Shown: in pieces, positions 40,738-45,021 of the stretch
Position numbering within the stretch: position 1 is the first letter of the stretch
Layout: each line of letters starts with the position of its first letter
Assembly (NCBI GenBank): GCA_002449305.1
Contig: DKDI01000009.1
Coordinates: forward strand, 24,406 to 69,426
Source of the DNA: Treponema sp. UBA6852
GTDB taxonomy: Bacteria > Spirochaetota > Spirochaetia > Treponematales > Treponemataceae
Reading direction: 5' to 3'
DNA length: 45,021 bases
The notes under the pieces: model-generated
The model's database searches: none
Seen by the model: the letters and a program-made list of their open reading frames with translations, nothing else
What the model was told of the DNA's origin: nothing
Made by a program: the position numbers and the translations under genes

Positions 40738-42684
40738 TTAGTTTTTTACTTCGTACTCAACATCATCAGCGTTGTTTGCGCCCTTGAATTCAGAAGAGTT
40801 TTCGTCTTTTCCTTCATCAGGATTCGGCTGTGCGCCTGCACCTGCATTAGCTCCTGCTGCGCCAGCTGCGCTCTGCTGCTTGTAGACTTCCTCAGCAATC
40901 TTGTAAGAAGCCTGCTTCAAAGCCTCAGTCTTTGCCTTGATGTCGTCAGTGTTTCCGCCTTCAATTGCTTTCTTCAAGTCTGCAACAGCGTCCTCGACTT
41001 TCTGCTTTTCAGCGCCGTTTATCTTGTCGCCAAGCTCTTTAAGGCTCTTTTCTGTCTGATAAACAAGGCTGTCAGCTTCATTCTTAGCATCGATTGCCTC
41101 GCGCTGCTTTTTGTCTTCATCAGCGTGAGCTTCCGCATCTTTTACCATGCGGTCGATTTCGTCCTTGCTCAATCCTGAAGAAGAAGTAATCTGAATGTGC
41201 TGCTCTTTGCCTGTTCCCATATCTTTTGCAGAAACATGAACAATGCCGTTCGCATCAATATCAAATGTGACTTCAATCTGAGGAACTCCGCGTGGAGCTG
41301 CAGGAATTCCATCCAAGTTAAAGTTGCCCAAAGTCTTGTTCTCGGAAGCCATTTCACGCTCGCCCTGCAATACGTGAATTGTAACCGCTGTCTGACCGTC
41401 TGTCGCTGTAGAGAAAATCTGGCTCTTCTTTGTAGGAATTGTCGTGTTTCTCGGAATCAGCTTTGTCATAACGCCGCCCATTGTCTCGATTCCAAGAGAA
41501 AGCGGAGTTACATCAAGAAGAAGAACGTCCTTTACATCGCCTGCGAGAACACCGCCCTGAATTGCAGCTCCCATTGAAACTGCTTCGTCCGGGTTGATTC
41601 CTTTCAACGGCTCTTTTCCGAAGAAGTTCTTTACAACTTCCTGGAATTTTGGCATACGAGAAGAACCTCCGATAAGGAGAACTTCGTTAATCTGGTCTTT
41701 TGTGTATCCAGAGTCTTTCAATGCGTTCTGGCAAGGAATAAGAACTCTGTCCCACAAGCTCTGTGTCATCTCTTCAAACTGAGCGCGTGTTAAAGTCTTC
41801 TGCAAGTGCTTAGGACCTGTCGCGTCAGCTGTGATGAACGGCAAGTTGATGTCTGTTGAAGACTGGTTTGAAAGAGCGATTTTTGCCTTTTCAGATTCGT
41901 CCTTGATACGCTGCATAGCCATCGGGTCTTTTGAAAGGTCGATTCCAGTGTCAGCCTTGAAAGAATTTACAAGCCAGTCTGCAATAGCATTATCCCAGTC
42001 TGCGCCACCAAGATGAGTATCGCCGTTTGTGGCTTTTACCTCAAATACGCCGTCAGCCATATCAAGAATTGTAACATCGAGAGTTCCGCCGCCTTCATCG
42101 ATTACAGCGAGAACTTTCTCCGCGCTCTTGTCCTCTTTGAATCCGAACGCAAGAGCAGCAGCGGTAGGCTCGTTGATGATACGCTTTACATTCAAGCCAG
42201 CAATTGTTCCAGCGTCCTTTGTCGCCTGTCTCTGAGCGTCGTTAAAGTAAGCAGGAACTGTGATTACAGCATCTGTAACTTTTTCGCCAAGATAATCCTC
42301 AGCAGTTTTCTTCATCTTCTGCAAGATAAAAGCTGAAATTTCCTGAGGAGTGTACTCTTTCTGCTGGCCGTTGTCTGTAACAACAACAGCGACATTCTCG
42401 CCTTTCTGAACGATTCCGTAAGGAACACGCTTAATTTCTTCCTGAAGGTCAGAGTAGCGTTTTCCAATAAGACGTTTTACTTCGTAAACTGTGTTTTTAG
42501 GGTTTGTAATCGCCTGGTTTTTCGCAGCCTGACCAACGATTCTCTCGCCTTTTGCTGTGAATCCTACGATTGAAGGAGTGATTCTTCCGCCTTCTGAATT
42601 CTGAATGACAGTTGCCTGTCCATTTTCCATAACGGCAACTTCCGATGTGGTAGTTCCCAAGTCAATTCCGATAATCTTACCCAT
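40738..42684 (-). CDS. dnaK: Chaperone protein DnaK (Hsp70)
   Basis: ATP-driven folding chaperone. The 648-aa protein covers the whole family length: nucleotide-binding domain with Lys70 and Glu172 (NEPTAAALAFG), linker DVLLLDVTPLSLGIE, substrate-binding domain, helical lid and an Ala/Gly-rich tail. Two nucleotide-site motifs differ from the norm. The first phosphate loop reads GIDLGTTTSEV instead of GTTNSCV, and the second reads VIDEGGGTLDV, with Glu197 in place of the usual Leu before GGGT. All other motifs are regular. AGAGG precedes the ATG. It follows grpE by 45 bases. Confidence 0.97.
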   Translation of the reverse strand: MGKIIGIDLGTTTSEVAVMENGQATVIQNSEGGRITPSIVGFTAKGERIVGQAAKNQAITNPKNTVYEVKRLIGKRYSDLQEEIKRVPYGIVQKGENVAVVVTDNGQQKEYTPQEISAFILQKMKKTAEDYLGEKVTDAVITVPAYFNDAQRQATKDAGTIAGLNVKRIINEPTAAALAFGFKEDKSAEKVLAVIDEGGGTLDVTILDMADGVFEVKATNGDTHLGGADWDNAIADWLVNSFKADTGIDLSKDPMAMQRIKDESEKAKIALSNQSSTDINLPFITADATGPKHLQKTLTRAQFEEMTQSLWDRVLIPCQNALKDSGYTKDQINEVLLIGGSSRMPKFQEVVKNFFGKEPLKGINPDEAVSMGAAIQGGVLAGDVKDVLLLDVTPLSLGIETMGGVMTKLIPRNTTIPTKKSQIFSTATDGQTAVTIHVLQGEREMASENKTLGNFNLDGIPAAPRGVPQIEVTFDIDANGIVHVSAKDMGTGKEQHIQITSSSGLSKDEIDRMVKDAEAHADEDKKQREAIDAKNEADSLVYQTEKSLKELGDKINGAEKQKVEDAVADLKKAIEGGNTDDIKAKTEALKQASYKIAEEVYKQQSAAGAAGANAGAGAQPNPDEGKDENSSEFKGANNADDVEYEVKN

Positions 42685-42729
42685 AATATTTACCTCTTTT
42701 TATATTCAATTTATTTTTTTCTGAAGAAA

Positions 42730-43392
42730 CTATTTCTGCTCTTCAGTTTCTTTCTTTTCTTCTGACGGCTGCTGACTTACAGTTCCGTCCGGCATACTCA
42801 CCATTACTTTTGCATGGCGAATAACTCTGTCCTTAAGCTTGTATCCTTTAAGATAAACTATTTTCAGCACAGGAGAAGCTACAGGGTCTTGAGAAGAGCC
42901 AATGGCTTCATGAATATCCGGATCAAAAGCATCGCCTGCAACGCCGTAAGCAACAAGATTATACTTGTTCTCAAGCATACTGATGAGGCTTTTGTTTATC
43001 ATTTTTACGCCATCTGCAATAGACTTTGGATCTGTGGCAGTAGCAGCGGCTTCAACAGTGCGGTCAAAGTTATCAAGGCTTTCAAGAAGATCCTTTAGCA
43101 AATTTGTGTTCGCAAAATCAAAGGCTTCCTGTTTTTCCTGAATCGCTCTTTTTCTGTAGTTGTCAAAATCAGCGGCACGGCGCAAAACCTGATCTTTTAA
43201 GTCAGCGTTGGCTTTCTTTAGCTCGTCAATCTGCTTTTCAAGCTCTGCAATTTTTTCTTCTGCGGAAAAAGTTTTTTCTTCTTTAACTTCCGCATTTTCC
43301 TTTTTTTCATTTTCCTGAGCTACGGCATTCTGAACATTTTCATGCTCTTCGTGCTTGTGTTCCTCATGGTGATGATGTTTTTCTTTGCTCAT
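42730..43392 (-). CDS. grpE: Nucleotide exchange factor GrpE with His-rich N-terminus
   Basis: Promotes ADP release from DnaK. The 220-aa protein has an acidic coiled coil (about 45-90) and the GrpE core with RRAADFDNYRKR, NLLKDLLESLDNFDRT and the C-terminal signature GYKLKDRVIRHAKVMVS. The first 20 residues are unusual: HHHHEEHKHEEHE, a His/Glu stretch that could bind metal, like the linker of the CobW protein. It has its own consensus promoter. No hrcA precedes it and no CIRCE element was recognised. Confidence 0.96.
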   Translation of the reverse strand: MSKEKHHHHEEHKHEEHENVQNAVAQENEKKENAEVKEEKTFSAEEKIAELEKQIDELKKANADLKDQVLRRAADFDNYRKRAIQEKQEAFDFANTNLLKDLLESLDNFDRTVEAAATATDPKSIADGVKMINKSLISMLENKYNLVAYGVAGDAFDPDIHEAIGSSQDPVASPVLKIVYLKGYKLKDRVIRHAKVMVSMPDGTVSQQPSEEKKETEEQK

Positions 43393-43415
43393 TTTATTTT
43401 CCTATCTGATGAAAA

Positions 43416-43444
43416 AGATAATAAAATTTATGTTGAGTTGTCAA
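43416..43444 (-). promoter_or_regulatory. Promoter of grpE-dnaK-dnaJ
   Basis: On the minus strand TTGACA (43444-43439), 17-base spacer, TTATCT (43421-43416). The -35 is perfect sigma-70 type; the surrounding GTTGACAACTCAAC is a weak inverted repeat that does not match CIRCE. Confidence 0.65.
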
Positions 43445-43478
43445 CAAATTTTTGAATTTTGTCATCAGCAATGTATTT

Positions 43479-44843
43479 TTATTTGCGTTTTTCCATTGGA
43501 ACGTAATCACGCTCTTCCGCAACATTTTTATACGCCGGACGGTAAATGCGTTTTCCTGCGACAATCTCTTCAATTCTGTGCGCGCTCCAGCCTGCAATTC
43601 TCGCAATGGCAAACAACGGAGTGTAAAGCTCACGTGGAATTCCAAGCATCGAATAAACAAAGCCTGAATAAAAGTCAACATTTGTGCAGATTCGTTTTTT
43701 CTGTCCATGCAGCTCGTAAAGAACTTCCGGAGCAAGGCGTTCTATTGAAGTGTAAAGATTAAATTCTTCCTCGCAGCCTTTTTCCTTTGCAAGTTCCGCA
43801 GCCTTGTTTCTTAAAAGAATTGCGCGTGGATCGCTGATTGTATAAACGGCGTGTCCTTGCCCGTAGATAAGTCCCGTGCGGTCAAAGGCTTCTTTTTTTC
43901 CGATTTTATAAAGATAGTCTTCTATTTCCTTTTCGTTGCTCCAGTCTTTTACATTTTCCTTGATATTGTCCATCATTTCTATAACACGGATATTTGCTCC
44001 ACCATGGCGGCGACCTTTTAAAGAACCAACTGCGGCGGCAACAGCGGAATAAGTATCTGTGTCCGCAGAAGAAACCACGTGGATTGTAAGAGAAGAGTTG
44101 TTTCCTCCACCGTGCTCGGCATGAAGAATAAGCGCAAGGTCAAGAATTTCAGCTTCAAGACGAGTATAGCTCTTGTCGTTTCTTGTAAGGCGCAAGAAAT
44201 TTTCAGAAGTGCTAAGTTCCGGAAGCGGATTATGAATGTACATGCTTTTTCCGTCATAATAGCGGCGTTTCGCCTGATAGCCATAAGCAGCCAATGTAGA
44301 AAAACGTGAAATAAGCTCAATGCACTGGCGAAGAATATTTGCAACGTCGCGGTTTTCTGGGTCTGGATCATAAGAATACGAAGCAAGAACTCCACGCGCA
44401 ATTTTATTCATAATATCGCTTGAAGGAGCTTTCATTATCATGTCTTCTGTAAAATATTCAGGAAGAGACCGTAGGCTTCCCAAGAAACTTGAAAACTCAT
44501 CCAGCTGCAACTGAGTTGGAAGCTGTCCGAACAAAAGAAGGTAAACACACTGCTCAAATCCAAACTGATGATGAAGTTCCGCATCTTTTGCAATGTCTTC
44601 AACATTATATCCGCGGTAAATCAGTTTTCCAGGAATTGCGACTTTATTTCCGTCATCATCGATGTAATAGCCTACAACATCTCCAATTTTTGTAAGTCCG
44701 ACCAAAACACCGCGTCCGTCCGCATATCTTAGTCCGCGCTTGACATTGTATTTTTCATAAAGGGCTGGATCTATGGGATCGTTATCCACAGTAAGTTTTG
44801 AAAGTTTGTCGATAAAATTTGAAGTCTGACTGTTTTCGTTCAT
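43479..44843 (-). CDS. Citrate synthase
   Basis: Condenses oxaloacetate with acetyl-CoA (or, in related enzymes, propionyl-CoA). The 454-aa protein has the catalytic residues: His in HAEHGGGNNSS (His244), His in KGRRHGGAN (His280) and Asp in CTNVDFYSG. The HAEHGGGNNSS form and the long N-terminus are like the citrate synthase of clostridia and other anaerobes. IYGQGHAVYTISDPRA is also conserved. In an anaerobic spirochaete it probably feeds a partial TCA pathway towards 2-oxoglutarate and glutamate (inference). It is a separate unit with promoter 44898-44926 and a strong GGAGG site. A 2-methylcitrate synthase role is not excluded. Confidence 0.92.
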   Translation of the reverse strand: MNENSQTSNFIDKLSKLTVDNDPIDPALYEKYNVKRGLRYADGRGVLVGLTKIGDVVGYYIDDDGNKVAIPGKLIYRGYNVEDIAKDAELHHQFGFEQCVYLLLFGQLPTQLQLDEFSSFLGSLRSLPEYFTEDMIMKAPSSDIMNKIARGVLASYSYDPDPENRDVANILRQCIELISRFSTLAAYGYQAKRRYYDGKSMYIHNPLPELSTSENFLRLTRNDKSYTRLEAEILDLALILHAEHGGGNNSSLTIHVVSSADTDTYSAVAAAVGSLKGRRHGGANIRVIEMMDNIKENVKDWSNEKEIEDYLYKIGKKEAFDRTGLIYGQGHAVYTISDPRAILLRNKAAELAKEKGCEEEFNLYTSIERLAPEVLYELHGQKKRICTNVDFYSGFVYSMLGIPRELYTPLFAIARIAGWSAHRIEEIVAGKRIYRPAYKNVAEERDYVPMEKRK

Positions 44844-44897
44844 AGACGAGCCTCCATTTTTGTATAAATATGCACTTTTTTTATAAAAAACTATATC

Positions 44898-44926
44898 AGT
44901 ATACGAAAAATTAAGTATTTATTCAA
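44898..44926 (-). promoter_or_regulatory. Promoter of the citrate synthase gene
   Basis: On the minus strand TTGAAT (44926-44921), 17-base spacer, TATACT (44903-44898), about 55 bases before ATG 44843. Confidence 0.7.
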
Positions 44927-44963
44927 CAAGAGAGAATAACTGACATTCCAGTTCTAACAAGCT

Positions 44964-45021
44964 TGTCATTGCTGTGCTACGACACGGGAATCTGTTTAGA
45001 TTATCAACCGAGTTTCTTTCA
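44964..45021. repeat. Left part of the dispersed repeat, cut by the window end
   Basis: It starts TGTCATTGCTGTGCTACGAC, has ACACGGGAATC, and then matches GATTATCAAYCGAGTTTC of the complete copy with one change. The window ends in its core at TTCTTTCA, the same eight bases with which the window begins. Confidence 0.8.

Noticed and set aside
43416..43460. CIRCE element at the grpE promoter
   Set aside because: GTTGACAACTCAAC is a short imperfect repeat that does not match TTAGCACTC-N9-GAGTGCTAA.

Overview
The window looks like a chromosomal segment of a spirochaete, most likely a gut- or rumen-type Treponema. This rests on low GC by eye, strong purine-rich ribosome binding sites, and protein-level resemblance to Treponema for many products (FtsH, MCP, SpoIIE-type phosphatases, DbpA-domain protein, small coiled-coil protein). 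No rRNA, tRNA, CRISPR array, phage or complete insertion sequence was found. The species call is inference; no search was run.

Left part (1-9361): thiD-cytX (pyrimidine salvage for thiamine), monocistronic ilvC with its own promoter and terminator, nudC, a phosphohexomutase, rpsU, a DTW-domain tRNA-modifying enzyme, a secreted lamin-tail-like lipoprotein and an acyl-ACP thioesterase. Middle part (9366-19193, minus strand): addB-addA recombination nuclease, then a small-protein locus (33-aa and 103-aa products) beside nine degenerate 21-bp tandem units, then a chemoreceptor. From 19357 to 27167 (plus strand): a His-rich CobW GTPase, an HD phosphohydrolase translationally coupled to an AraC regulator with a receiver-like N-terminus, then pth-mazG-clpP-(UPF0158/GNAT), and a DbpA-domain protein overlapping a metallo-beta-lactamase hydrolase.

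Right part (27307-45021, mostly minus strand): ftsH; a CUT1 sugar ABC importer (binding protein plus two permeases, no ATPase) whose binding-protein gene ends in a stabiliser-like hairpin and a terminator; two divergently placed HAD phosphatases; a four-gene signalling operon (SpoIIE phosphatase, catalytically degenerate SpoIIE phosphatase, STAS antagonist, VanY-type carboxypeptidase lipoprotein); grpE-dnaK-dnaJ; and citrate synthase.

Points that stand out: (1) the exact 21-bp array and its small-protein neighbours; (2) an intact/degenerate pair of SpoIIE phosphatases with a STAS target; (3) consensus -10 boxes 6-8 nt before the start codons of pth, a HAD gene and addB, suggesting leaderless mRNAs; (4) a dispersed palindromic repeat of about 100 bp with 19-bp inverted ends, one full copy and four partial or degenerate ones, several just after stop codons, with both window ends lying in its core.
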